Assembly (NCBI GenBank): GCA_965214475.1
Contig: OZ243953.1
Coordinates: 1,674,001-1,738,000 of the forward strand
Reading direction: 5' to 3'
Source: SIRX01 sp965214475
GTDB lineage: Bacteria; Actinomycetota; Rubrobacteria; Rubrobacterales; Rubrobacteraceae
Length of the DNA stretch: 64,000 bases
Of this stretch, positions 17,017-25,204 are shown in pieces. The translations under genes were made by a program, and so were the position numbers. The notes beneath the pieces were generated by a model. The model was not told where the DNA came from, did no database searches, and worked only from the letters and a program-made list of their open reading frames with translations. Every line of letters begins with the position of its first letter. The stretch's first letter is position 1.

Positions 17017-18099
17017 CTACGTTCCGGTTCCAAGTCCGTCCAACGTCGCTACGCGCTCCAGCAAGCCTGCCTCTTCCCACGGCCACACGCCCTCGACTTC
17101 GGTCTCCTCGAACGGCGGCGCACTCTCTAACATCTCACCCATACCGGTCGCGACGACGACGCCAGACACCAGCGCCTCTCCAACACCGATCCTGGGGAGT
17201 CTTCGACGGTGCACCACCAAATCGTCTTGCTCCTCGAAGCCGCCAACTTTCCAGGAAGCGACGGGGCGTAGCTCACCTGTGACGTCTGCTAGTGCTCTCC
17301 GCAAAGCGTACAGCGTCAGGGCGCACCGCCCGTCAGAGAAGTTGGCCGCCGAGGAAGTTGCGGCTAGCAGGTCCGCCGCCTCCTCACTATTCAGCGGGGC
17401 GGCGGGCAGGTCGTCTTCCGCGTCGAAGTCCACACCGGCCTGAATACGGTGGAGGATACGATCCCGGTGCGCGGCCAGCGCGAGCCGTCCTAGCTCTCCA
17501 GACCCTGCTTCTACAGTGAGGACTATTCCACCTGAGTCGAGGTCCAGGCTTTCGGCCACCTCCGCCTCCAACACGTCTTCTACGGAGTAGAGGCGCACTT
17601 TTGTCAGGAGGTCCCAATCCCGCTCACCGGCAGAGATCACCCGGCGTCCCAGGGCATCCGAATCGCCGGTAGCCGGTTCGAAGAACGAGAGATCGCTCTC
17701 CTCGATGATGTCGTTTTCCGCAGCGGCCCACGCACCGGCTTCGCAGGTCCTCTTGACACCGGCCCCACCGGGACGCGGCAGGCTCACCTCCGACAGGTTG
17801 CGAGACAAGAGTCGCGTAAGTTCCTCCGCCGGTATTCCGAGACTATCCACCGATACGCCGGTGGTCAGCAATATGCCGCGCGCGGGCGCCGAGATGAGAT
17901 CAGGGGCGGCGTGGGTGGTAGAGGCCGATACACATCCAAAGTTTTGTGACGCTGCGGCGGCGTATACGGGACTCTGCACGCCGGGGAGTCGGGCTGCAGG
18001 TAGGATGTACCGTAGAGCGGAATCTTCGGAAGCGTAGAGTAGGATCTCGGCTTCGTCGCCTTCGGCGCGCCACTCGAAGTCTCCGGAACGCTCGGCCAA
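17017..18099 (-). CDS. Degenerate RtcB-like protein (probable pseudoenzyme)
   Basis: 360 residues that follow the RtcB RNA-ligase fold from end to end without its active site. LPGVQSPVY (38-46) stands at the MPDVH...G position, and ARGILLTTGVSVDSL (73-87) where RtcB has GYDINCGVRLL. AGAWAAAENDIIEESDL (121-137) matches the AxWAxxxGYGxEEDL block, and SAGERDWDLL (156-165) the GSGNHF loop. LTVEAGSGELG (194-204) matches the IHSGSRGLG strand, AANFSDGRCALT the AANFAxANR helix, and VVHRRRLPRIG the HRKGATRA loop. The C-terminus (SAPPFEETEVEGVWPWEEAG...VATL) matches APxAYKDVDxV. The metal-binding Cys and His residues and the guanylated His region are missing. It starts seven bases after the biotin carboxylase stop, so it is the last gene of that operon. 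Role unknown. Confidence 0.7.
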   Translation of the reverse strand: MAERSGDFEWRAEGDEAEILLYASEDSALRYILPAARLPGVQSPVYAAAASQNFGCVSASTTHAAPDLISAPARGILLTTGVSVDSLGIPAEELTRLLSRNLSEVSLPRPGGAGVKRTCEAGAWAAAENDIIEESDLSFFEPATGDSDALGRRVISAGERDWDLLTKVRLYSVEDVLEAEVAESLDLDSGGIVLTVEAGSGELGRLALAAHRDRILHRIQAGVDFDAEDDLPAAPLNSEEAADLLAATSSAANFSDGRCALTLYALRRALADVTGELRPVASWKVGGFEEQDDLVVHRRRLPRIGVGEALVSGVVVATGMGEMLESAPPFEETEVEGVWPWEEAGLLERVATLDGLGTGT

Positions 18100-18106
18100 G
18101 AGGATT

Positions 18107-19834
18107 CTACTCTACTGTAATCAGGGGCTCGCCGGTCCGCACGGTCTGACCGGCTTCGACGTGAACCTCCGAGACCGTACCTTTGTTACGGGCCCGTATC
18201 TCACTCTCCATCTTCATCGCCTCTAGCACGCAAACGGACTTGTCAGCCTCTACCTCTTGCCCTTCCTGCACGAGCACCTTCACAATAGTGCCCTGCATCG
18301 GGGCCGTAATCGCTCCTTCGCTGACCGCCGCCCGACGCGCCCCTCCACCTCGGCGCTGCGGCTTTCCACCGGCCTGTTGTTCATCCGAATACACCCGCAC
18401 CCGAAAGAGCTTTCCGTTCACCTCTACCTCGACCTCCCGGGAACTCTTTTCAGGAGGTTCCCCGGTTTCCCCAACAGAGCCGGCTTCGATCTCCATAGCT
18501 TCCAACCGTTCCGCTATAAATCCCGTCGTGTAGTCTCCGGAGGCAAAGACCTCGTCATCCAGTAGAGCCCGGAAGAACGGCAGCGTCGTGGCGATGCCTT
18601 CTACCCGGAACTCAGCCAACGCCCGCCGTAGACCCGCCAACGCATCCTCTCTATCCGCGCCGCGCACGATGAGCTTGGCGAACAGTGGGTCATAAGATTC
18701 GGGAACCGGACCCGGGCCTCGGAGCGAGGAGTCCACCCGGATACCGGGGCCACCCGGCTCCTCGTACACGGCAACCTCACCGGGGCTCGGAACGAAGTCG
18801 TTCGCAGCATCCTCGGCGTTGACCCGCACCTCGATGGCATGGCCGCGCCAGGATACGTCTTCTTGTTTTATTGGCAGTTCCTCTCCGGCGGCGATGCGGA
18901 CGCCGGTCTGCACGATGTCTACGCCCGTCACCTCCTCGGTTACGGGATGCTCGACCTGCACGCGGGTGTTCATCTCCAGGAAGTAGAATTCGTGATCTTG
19001 CACCAGGAACTCGACGGTACCGACGTTGTCGTAGCAGACGGATTCCGCGGCCTTCACCGCGGCCTCCCCCATCTCTTCGCGCATTTTGGGTTCCATTACC
19101 GGAGACGGGCATTCCTCGACGAGCTTCTGGTGTCGACGCTGGATCGAGCAGTCCCGCTCCCCGAGATGGACGGCGTTGCCGTGCTTGTCGCAAACAACCT
19201 GAATCTCTATGTGCCGGGGGCCAGGCAGATACTTCTCCAAATATACAGACCCATCCCCGAAGTACATCTCACCCTCGCGGCTCGCTCTATCGAACGCCGA
19301 CTCCGCCTCGGTCTTATCCTGCGCCACGGCAAAGCCCTTGCCGCCGCCCCCGGAGGAGGCCTTTACTGCCACCGGGTAGCCGTGCTCGGAAGCAAACTCT
19401 GGTACGGCGTCGGCGGACTCTACAGAGTTTTTCGTGCCGGGTGTTATGGGGACTCCGGCATCGGCCATGATCCTGCGGCTCTCGACCTTTGAGCCCATAG
19501 CTTCTATCGCTTCGGGGTGCGGCCCGATCCAGGTTAGTCCCGCCTCCGTGACCGCCCTTGCAAACGGAGCACTCTCCGCCAGAAAACCATATCCCGGATG
19601 CACCGCCTCGGCACCCGAACTCTGCGCTACCTCGACCAGCTTTTCGATGTTCAGGTAGCTCTCGTTCACCGGCGTCGGCCCGACATGGTAGGCCTCGTCG
19701 GCCAGCCGGGTGTGCAGAGCCTTCCGATCAATGTCCGAGTAAACGGCTACGCTTGCCACACCCACCTCCCGCAGGGCGCGGATGATGCGGACGGCGATTT
19801 CTCCTCTGTTCGCAACCAATACTTTATCGAACAC
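18107..19834 (-). CDS. Acyl-CoA carboxylase alpha subunit (biotin carboxylase + BCCP)
   Basis: Carboxylates its own biotin with bicarbonate and ATP, then hands the carboxyl group to the carboxyltransferase encoded upstream, giving malonyl- or methylmalonyl-CoA. Residues 1-445 are biotin carboxylase: KVLVANRGEIAVRIIRA, ATP-grasp loop KASSGGGGKGFAV, EMNTRVQVEHPVTE. A linker rich in Gly/Lys/Arg follows, then BCCP (residues ~505-575) with EAMKME and biotinyl Lys541. 575 residues is normal for actinobacterial AccA3/PccA-type proteins. GTG 19834 follows directly on the epsilon subunit stop (TAGGTG) with GGAGGG upstream. The acyl-CoA preferred cannot be told from this subunit. Confidence 0.95.
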   Translation of the reverse strand: MFDKVLVANRGEIAVRIIRALREVGVASVAVYSDIDRKALHTRLADEAYHVGPTPVNESYLNIEKLVEVAQSSGAEAVHPGYGFLAESAPFARAVTEAGLTWIGPHPEAIEAMGSKVESRRIMADAGVPITPGTKNSVESADAVPEFASEHGYPVAVKASSGGGGKGFAVAQDKTEAESAFDRASREGEMYFGDGSVYLEKYLPGPRHIEIQVVCDKHGNAVHLGERDCSIQRRHQKLVEECPSPVMEPKMREEMGEAAVKAAESVCYDNVGTVEFLVQDHEFYFLEMNTRVQVEHPVTEEVTGVDIVQTGVRIAAGEELPIKQEDVSWRGHAIEVRVNAEDAANDFVPSPGEVAVYEEPGGPGIRVDSSLRGPGPVPESYDPLFAKLIVRGADREDALAGLRRALAEFRVEGIATTLPFFRALLDDEVFASGDYTTGFIAERLEAMEIEAGSVGETGEPPEKSSREVEVEVNGKLFRVRVYSDEQQAGGKPQRRGGGARRAAVSEGAITAPMQGTIVKVLVQEGQEVEADKSVCVLEAMKMESEIRARNKGTVSEVHVEAGQTVRTGEPLITVE

Positions 19835-20041
19835 CTAGCTCTGTCCCTCCCATCCTCTATAGGTCCAAAGAGAGCCCTCCAGTTGCATTCCCGGCGGAAC
19901 CGGATGCCCGAGCAACCCCGCGAGCCGCCACCGGCTCCGCTTGACAGATGGCGCCGTTTCCTGGGCATCTTCGTGCAAGGTTTCCAAAGCGGACATTATG
20001 GCAGCCGCTTCCTCTTCGGTCGGTGCAGGCTCGATCCTCAA
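19835..20041 (-). CDS. accE: Acyl-CoA carboxylase epsilon subunit
   Basis: 68-residue protein with the AccE pattern: an acidic N-terminal helix (PTEEEAAAIMSALETLHED) and a basic C-terminal SRWRLAGLLG. In actinobacteria this small subunit binds the carboxyltransferase and promotes holoenzyme assembly. The start TTG (20041) overlaps the TGA of the carboxyltransferase gene (TTGA), and its stop abuts the GTG of the alpha subunit, so the three genes are tightly coupled. Its position between the two large subunits supports the call despite the short length. Confidence 0.85.
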   Translation of the reverse strand: MRIEPAPTEEEAAAIMSALETLHEDAQETAPSVKRSRWRLAGLLGHPVPPGMQLEGSLWTYRGWEGQS

Positions 20042-21630
20042 AGTGGAATGTTCCCGTGCTTACGCGGCGGGCGTTTGGGGCGTTTGGTTCTGATCATCTG
20101 CAAAGCTTTGATCAGGTACGGTCGGGTCTCACGCGGGTCTATGACATCGTCTATGTAGCCCATCTCGGCGGCGACCATCGGGTTGTTGAAACGTTCCTCG
20201 TAGTCGGCAATAAGCTCTTTGCGTTTCTCTTCGGGGTTGTCGGCGTCCGCTATTTGGCGGCGGAAGATCACCCCAACGGCGGCCGGGGCGCCCATCACCG
20301 CGATTTCCCCCGTCGGCCACGCTACGTTTACGTCCGCCCCGATGTGCTTGGAGCACATGACGTCGTAGGCCCCGCCGTAAGCCTTCCTCGTTATGACCGT
20401 CATCATGGGCACGGTCGCCTCCGAATAGGCGTACAGTAGCTTTGCCCCGTGCCGAATGATGCCGCCCCATTCCTGGTCGGTCCCCGGCATAAACCCCGGC
20501 ACGTCCACGAACGTCAGCAGCGGAATATTGAACGCGTCGCAGAACCGGACAAAACGCGCACCCTTCGTGCTGGCGTCTATGTCCAGCGTCCCGGCTAACA
20601 CCGCCGGCTGGTTCCCTACAACCCCGACGGCGTGTCCATCCAGCCGCGCAAAGCCTACGACGAGGTTCTGCGCCCACCGCTCCTGCACCTCAAAGAACTC
20701 TTCGTCGTCCACCGTAAGCTCTATCGCCCGCCGGATATCGTAGGGCCGCTGCGGCGAATCCGGTACGAGGGTTGCCAGTTCCTCGTCCACTCGCTCCGGC
20801 GAATCCTCAGGCTCGAAGTATGGGGCGCTCTCCAAGTTATTCTCCGGCAGGAAGGAGAGCAGGTAGCGGACATCCTCCAGGCAACTCTCCTCGTCGGTGG
20901 CGGCGAAGTGGGCTACGCCGCTCGTGGTGTTGTGGGTCCCGGCGCCGCCGAGCTCTTCCTGGGTTACGTCCTCGCCGGTGACGTTTTTTATGACGTCCGG
21001 GCCGGTGATGAACATGTGGCTCGTCTCTTCGACCATGAAGATGAAGTCGGTGATCGCCGGTGAGTAGACCGCACCGCCGGCGCATGGTCCCATGACGACG
21101 GAAATCTGGGGAATCACCCCCGAAGCCAGCACGTTGCGGTGGAAGATGTCAGCGTATCCTGCGAGCGAGACGACACCCTCCTGAATGCGGGCGCCGCCTG
21201 AGTCGTTAATGCCGACTACCGGGCAGCCGGTCTTAAGGGCTAGGTCCATCACTTTGCAGATCTTCTGCGCATAGATCTCACCCAGCGACCCGCCGAACAC
21301 CGTGAAGTCCTGCGAGAACACACAGACCTTCCGGCCCATCACCTCGCCATAGCCGGTAACGACCCCATCTCCCAGAGGCCGGTTCTTCTCCAGCCCGAAG
21401 TTATACGAGCGATGCACCCGGTAACGGTCAATCTCGACAAAAGTACCCTCGTCCAGCAACAACCCAATCCGCTCTCGGGCGGTTAGCTTTCCCTTCTCCT
21501 TCTGTCGCTCAACGGCTTCCTCGGAAGCAGGATGCGCCGCTTCTTCCCGGAGTTTCTCCAGGCCTTCGATCTTTCCGGCGATAGTGTCTTCCCCTAGCCT
21601 CTCATCCTGCATAGTCCGGCATTCTAGCAC
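20038..21630 (-). CDS. pccB: Acyl-CoA carboxylase beta subunit (carboxyltransferase, PccB/AccD type)
   Basis: Moves carboxyl from biotin to acetyl- or propionyl-CoA. 530 residues, full length, with both crotonase-fold halves: GKLTARERIGLLLDEGTFVE, VFSQDFTVFGGSLGE, NDSGGARIQEG, GPCAGGAVYSPA, and in the C-terminal half FVDVPGFMPGTDQE, KAYGGAYDVM and the IDPRETR ending. The residue after FMPGT/QE that sets acetyl versus propionyl choice reads D, as in propionyl-type enzymes, but this is only a hint. Start GTG 21630 or ATG 21612; neither has a strong ribosome site. First gene of the operon with accE, the alpha subunit and the RtcB-like gene. Confidence 0.95.
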   Translation of the reverse strand: MLECRTMQDERLGEDTIAGKIEGLEKLREEAAHPASEEAVERQKEKGKLTARERIGLLLDEGTFVEIDRYRVHRSYNFGLEKNRPLGDGVVTGYGEVMGRKVCVFSQDFTVFGGSLGEIYAQKICKVMDLALKTGCPVVGINDSGGARIQEGVVSLAGYADIFHRNVLASGVIPQISVVMGPCAGGAVYSPAITDFIFMVEETSHMFITGPDVIKNVTGEDVTQEELGGAGTHNTTSGVAHFAATDEESCLEDVRYLLSFLPENNLESAPYFEPEDSPERVDEELATLVPDSPQRPYDIRRAIELTVDDEEFFEVQERWAQNLVVGFARLDGHAVGVVGNQPAVLAGTLDIDASTKGARFVRFCDAFNIPLLTFVDVPGFMPGTDQEWGGIIRHGAKLLYAYSEATVPMMTVITRKAYGGAYDVMCSKHIGADVNVAWPTGEIAVMGAPAAVGVIFRRQIADADNPEEKRKELIADYEERFNNPMVAAEMGYIDDVIDPRETRPYLIKALQMIRTKRPKRPPRKHGNIPL

Positions 21631-21671
21631 GCGGGAAAGTCCTGATTTTCCTGACGATTACGCCAACTCAC

Positions 21672-21704
21672 CTATCAATAGATAGTAATACCTAGACTAA
21701 CTAG
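21672..21704. promoter_or_regulatory. Two small palindromes before the toxin-antitoxin pair
   Basis: CTATC-AATA-GATAG (21672-21685) and CTAG-ACTAA-CTAG (21692-21704) lie side by side in the AT-rich gap between the divergent carboxylase operon and the antitoxin gene. Antitoxins of the Phd/YefM kind usually repress their own promoter by binding such repeats, so these are candidate operators. This is inferred from position and symmetry only. Confidence 0.35.
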
Positions 21705-21722
21705 ACAGAATGAGGTGTAAAA

Positions 21723-21971
21723 ATGTTCTGGCAACTGCAAGAAGCGAAGCAGAAATTTAGCGAGCTGGTACGTCGGACGGTTGAGGAAGGACCGCAGACG
21801 GTTACGCGACACAGCGAAGAGATCGTTGTGGCGGTTCCGGCAGAGGAGTTCCGGCGGTTGACTGGAGAAAAGCCAGACTTCAAGGAATTTTTGATGAGCG
21901 GTCCCGACTTGAGCATTCTGGATCTGGAGCGTTCCAGGGAGTTGCCTCGGGAAGTAGATCTCTCGGAATGA
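21723..21971 (+). CDS. Phd/YefM-type antitoxin
   Basis: 82 residues with the Phd/YefM N-terminal fold (LQEAKQKFSELVRR ... VTRHSEEIVVAVPAEEFRRL), which binds DNA as a dimer, and an acidic C-terminal tail of the kind that wraps the toxin. ATG 21723 follows GAGGTG. Its stop overlaps the toxin start (ATGA), the usual toxin-antitoxin arrangement, so it likely neutralises the PIN-domain protein and represses the operon. Confidence 0.92.
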   Translation: MFWQLQEAKQKFSELVRRTVEEGPQTVTRHSEEIVVAVPAEEFRRLTGEKPDFKEFLMSGPDLSILDLERSRELPREVDLSE

Positions 21972-22381
21972 GCTTCCTACTGGACACTAATGTGATCTCG
22001 GAGGCACGCAAACCCCGAGGCGACGCGGGCGTGAAAGACTGGATCTCCTCGGTGAACGGCGAAGAGTTGTATCTGAGCGTTCTAGTGCTTGGGGAGATTC
22101 GACGTGGAATAGAACTACTCCGGCGTACAGATCGGCTCCAGGCCAACGCCTACGAACTCTGGCTACAGTCGCTCACAAACGAGTACGGTGGTCGCGTGCT
22201 GCCTGTCACTCTGGAAGTCGCCGAAGAGTGGGGCCGCATCAAAGCTCCCGATTACATGCCGATCGTGGACGGTCTCATGGCAGCCACGGCGAAGATCCGT
22301 AATATGACCTTCGTAACCCGCAACATCGCCGATGTCGAACGCAGCGGTGCTCGGCTGCTGAATCCGTTCTACCCTAACTGA
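21968..22381 (+). CDS. vapC: VapC/FitB-type PIN-domain toxin
   Basis: 137-residue PIN-domain ribonuclease. The acidic metal site is visible: Asp in FLLDTNVISE (residue 6), Glu in LGEIRRGIELL, Asp in PIVDGLMAATA and Asp in NIADVERSG. VapC toxins cut tRNA or rRNA; the target here is unknown. The domain order and the NVISE / VDGLMAATA motifs are closest to the FitB branch. The start overlaps the antitoxin stop by four bases. Convergent with the P5C dehydrogenase gene, six bases apart. All catalytic acids are present, so the toxin is probably active. Confidence 0.93.
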   Translation: MSFLLDTNVISEARKPRGDAGVKDWISSVNGEELYLSVLVLGEIRRGIELLRRTDRLQANAYELWLQSLTNEYGGRVLPVTLEVAEEWGRIKAPDYMPIVDGLMAATAKIRNMTFVTRNIADVERSGARLLNPFYPN

Positions 22382-22386
22382 TAGCC

Positions 22387-23937
22387 TCAGAACCGCTCTA
22401 CCACCGTCCTCGGGAGCATGTGGAGCGGCAGGTAGTCTGGGCCGCCGGCTTTTGAGTCGGTTCCGGAGAGACCAAAGCCACCGAAGGGCTGCACGCCTAC
22501 CAGCGCGCCGGTGATGGTGCGGTTGAAGTAGACGTTACCGGCGCGGAACTCGGTGCGAGCTTGTTCGAGGTGGTCGCGGTTTTTGGAGTAGACGCCGCCG
22601 GTGAGACCGTAGGGGAGCTCGTTGACTATGCCTAGGGCTTCGTTGAAGTTGCGGGCTTTCATGATGGAGAGGACGGGACCGAAGATCTCCTCGCGAGCTA
22701 TCCGGGCATTCCGGTCCGTCTCGAAAACGGTGGGACTTACGAAGTAGCCGTCTTTGGCATCTCCGGGCTCGTCGCCCAGCACCCGCTCGGCCTGCTGCTT
22801 GCCGGAGTCTATGTAGCTGGCGACCTTCTCGAACTGGGGCTCGTTCTGTACGGGTCCCACCGTGATGTCGGGGGCGTCCGGTGCCCCGGTTTTTAGGGCA
22901 CGGGCTTTCTCGATGACTTTCTCCAGCACTTCGTCGTAGATATCGGCGTGCAGGATGCCGCGGCTGGCAGCGCTGCATTTCTGGCCTGCGTAGCCGTAGG
23001 CGCTTTTTACGAGGTCATCGGCGGCGGAATCCAGGTCGGCTGAGTCATCTACTATGAGAGCGTCTTTTCCGCCCATCTCGGCTATTACCCGCTTGATCCA
23101 ACGCTGTCCATCCTGCTGCTTGGCCGCCAGTTCGTTGATCCTGAGGCCCGTCTTCATCGAACCGGTGAAGGAAACGAAGCGCGTCCGGTTGTCGCCGACT
23201 AGGTAGTCTCCAATGTCGCTGCCGTAACCGGTAACGAGGTTTAAAACACCCTCCGGCAGACCGGCCTCAGCGAAGATCTCCGCTACCTGAGCCCCGATGA
23301 CAGAGGTGTATTCGGAGGGCTTGAGGACTATCGTGTTGCCGGTCACGATAGCCGCGCTGGACATCCCCGTGAGGATGGCTGTTGGGAAGTTCCACGGCGC
23401 GATGATGACCCCTGCACCCATCGGCTGGTAGAAATACTGGTTCTCTTCCCCGGCAACGGAGTAGAGACCCTTGCCATCCTTTAGCCGCAACATCTCGCGG
23501 GCGTAGTATTCGAGGAAGTCTATGGCCTCTGCGACCTGGGCGTCGGCCTCGCCCCAGGGTTTGCCACCCTCGTAGACCTCCCAGGCGAGCAGCTCGAACT
23601 TGCGCCGCCGCATGATCGCCGCGGCCCGCAGCATGATGCGCGCCCGCGCTTCCGGCGCCGTCCGGCTCCAGGTCTCGAAGGTCTTCGTGGCGGTTTCGAG
23701 CGCCATGTCGGCTTCGCGTTCTGTGGCGCTCGCGACGTGGCCGACAAGTTGCGACGGCGCCGCAGGGTTAACGGAGGTTATTTCACCGTCCGTCTCGACC
23801 TCTTTGCCCCCGATAATTAGCGGATAGCTTTTGCCTAGCTCGCCCTCTACCTTCTGTAGGGCGGTCCGCATAGCGTTCTGATTAGTTTCATCTGACCAGT
23901 CGAGATATACCTCGTTGCTGTAAGGTGGAAGTGCCAT
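22387..23937 (-). CDS. pruA: L-glutamate gamma-semialdehyde (P5C) dehydrogenase
   Basis: Second step of proline breakdown: NAD-dependent oxidation of glutamate semialdehyde to glutamate. 516 residues of the aldehyde dehydrogenase fold: APWNFPTAI, LKPSEYTSVIGAQ, FTGSMKTGLRI, AEMGGKDALIVD (general-base Glu), catalytic Cys in YAGQKCSAASR, EIFGPVLSI, and the RocA/PutA-type ending GPDYLPLHMLPRTVVERF. The frame is open to 24564, but that part is a shadow of PRODH; ATG 23937 has GGAGGA ahead of it. It starts 17 bases after the PRODH stop, so uptake, PRODH and P5CDH are in one operon. Confidence 0.95.
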   Translation of the reverse strand: MALPPYSNEVYLDWSDETNQNAMRTALQKVEGELGKSYPLIIGGKEVETDGEITSVNPAAPSQLVGHVASATEREADMALETATKTFETWSRTAPEARARIMLRAAAIMRRRKFELLAWEVYEGGKPWGEADAQVAEAIDFLEYYAREMLRLKDGKGLYSVAGEENQYFYQPMGAGVIIAPWNFPTAILTGMSSAAIVTGNTIVLKPSEYTSVIGAQVAEIFAEAGLPEGVLNLVTGYGSDIGDYLVGDNRTRFVSFTGSMKTGLRINELAAKQQDGQRWIKRVIAEMGGKDALIVDDSADLDSAADDLVKSAYGYAGQKCSAASRGILHADIYDEVLEKVIEKARALKTGAPDAPDITVGPVQNEPQFEKVASYIDSGKQQAERVLGDEPGDAKDGYFVSPTVFETDRNARIAREEIFGPVLSIMKARNFNEALGIVNELPYGLTGGVYSKNRDHLEQARTEFRAGNVYFNRTITGALVGVQPFGGFGLSGTDSKAGGPDYLPLHMLPRTVVERF

Positions 23938-23954
23938 TTTTTTGTCCTCCAGTT

Positions 23955-24872
23955 CTAGCTCTTGACGTAACTCAGCATGCTCTCGACCACGTCTTCGGCG
24001 ACGTAGCGGGCGATCTTGGGGTTCTCCTGCAGCCGGCGGGTCGAGTACTCGTACCAGTCGTCCCCGAAGGGCACGTACACCCGCAGCTTGTGGCCGGCGT
24101 TTACCAGGATGCTCCGCAGTTCCTCGTCTACTCCGAGGAGCATCTGGAACTCGTAGCGGTCTTTCGGTACATCTAGCTGGTGGATAAGCCGCAAGGCGTG
24201 CCAGATGAGGAACTCGTCGTGGGTTGCGATGCCGACGTAGACGCCGGCCTTTAGCATCTCTTCCAGCAGCAGGATGTAGTTCTGCCGGACGGTCTCGAAG
24301 TCCTTGTAGGCGAGTTCGCGGGGCTCGTCGTAGATACCCTTGCAGAGCCGGGCCGTTACTCCGGCTTCGGCGAGCCTCCCTATGTCTTTGAGGCTGCGGC
24401 GCATGTAGGCCTGTATAACGGTCCCGACGTTGTCGTGTTTTTCGTGCATGTCTATGGCGATCTGGACGGTTGTCGCCGTGTAGGGCGAGTCCTCCATATC
24501 GATCCGGACAAAGCGGTTGCGCTCGCCAGTGTACGTGATTATCTCTTCCAGGTTCTTCCGGCACACGTCCTCATCGAAGACCAGTCCGAGCCCCGTGAGC
24601 TTTACCGAGATGCCGGAGTCCAGGTCGTGCTCGTCGAGGGTGTCTACGACTTCTTTGTATTCCTCCAGCTTCGCGGCGGCGTCCTGCTCGTCTTCGGTGC
24701 TCTCGCCGAGCACATCCACGGTTGCGACGCATCCCTGTTGGTTGAGGTTCCGGATCACCTCTACCGCTTCGCCCAGCTTCTCACCCGCGATGTAGCGGCT
24801 GGAGATCTTCTTCACTATCGGCCGGGGGACTACCTTGACGGAGCTTGCTATGGCTTTATCTACAATGCTCAT
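23955..24872 (-). CDS. putB: Proline dehydrogenase (monofunctional)
   Basis: FAD-dependent oxidation of proline to pyrroline-5-carboxylate at the membrane. 305 residues, the length of single-domain bacterial PRODH. The beta/alpha barrel motifs VTARLCKGIYDEP (flavin-binding basic residue), VGIATHDEFL, FQMLLGV and LRVYVPFGDDWYEYSTRRL (substrate-binding Arg pair) are all present. ATG 24872 starts MSIVDKAIASSVK. Second-to-last gene of the transporter-put operon; P5C dehydrogenase follows after 17 bases. Confidence 0.95.
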   Translation of the reverse strand: MSIVDKAIASSVKVVPRPIVKKISSRYIAGEKLGEAVEVIRNLNQQGCVATVDVLGESTEDEQDAAAKLEEYKEVVDTLDEHDLDSGISVKLTGLGLVFDEDVCRKNLEEIITYTGERNRFVRIDMEDSPYTATTVQIAIDMHEKHDNVGTVIQAYMRRSLKDIGRLAEAGVTARLCKGIYDEPRELAYKDFETVRQNYILLLEEMLKAGVYVGIATHDEFLIWHALRLIHQLDVPKDRYEFQMLLGVDEELRSILVNAGHKLRVYVPFGDDWYEYSTRRLQENPKIARYVAEDVVESMLSYVKS

Positions 24873-25020
24873 GTTTTGTGCTCTACCTCCGCTCTCGTGG
24901 TAAGCCTGTGTCTATCCGAACAACGGCGCTTGTGTAACATTCCAGGTCGAAAACCCGCTACCCCGGCAGCTTCCACACAACACCGAGACCAGCGACTATA
25001 AGTATGTCAGACAACAGGGT

Positions 25021-25170
25021 TTACTCGTCCCCCTGTCCGGTTTGCTCCTGGCCTGCGCTCCTGCGAGCATCTTCCTTGTCCGCCTGCATCGCCTTGACGA
25101 GCAGGAAAGACAGTATGAGGATGACCCCGCCGAAGAAGACGACCGTCCAGATGATGGCCTCAATGTTCAT
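25021..25170 (-). CDS. NSS-transporter small subunit (MetS-like)
   Basis: 49-residue membrane peptide, MNIEAIIWTVVFFGGVI followed by one more hydrophobic turn and a charged tail ending GQGDE. The start ATG 25170 has a very strong ribosome site (AGGAGGTGAGC). It begins 34 bases after the stop of the large NSS transporter. A single-helix partner of this size directly after an NSS transporter is the MetP-MetS arrangement, in which the small subunit is needed for transport. A second such pair exists at 27707-29328. Confidence 0.85.
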   Translation of the reverse strand: MNIEAIIWTVVFFGGVILILSFLLVKAMQADKEDARRSAGQEQTGQGDE

Positions 25171-25204
25171 TGCTCACCTCCTAGAGTTTTCAGGATGGAT
25201 CGCC

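Noticed and set aside
23938..24564. Longer N-terminus for P5C dehydrogenase
   Set aside because: It overlaps PRODH in another frame and is His/Arg/Pro-rich; ATG 23937 has a good ribosome site.
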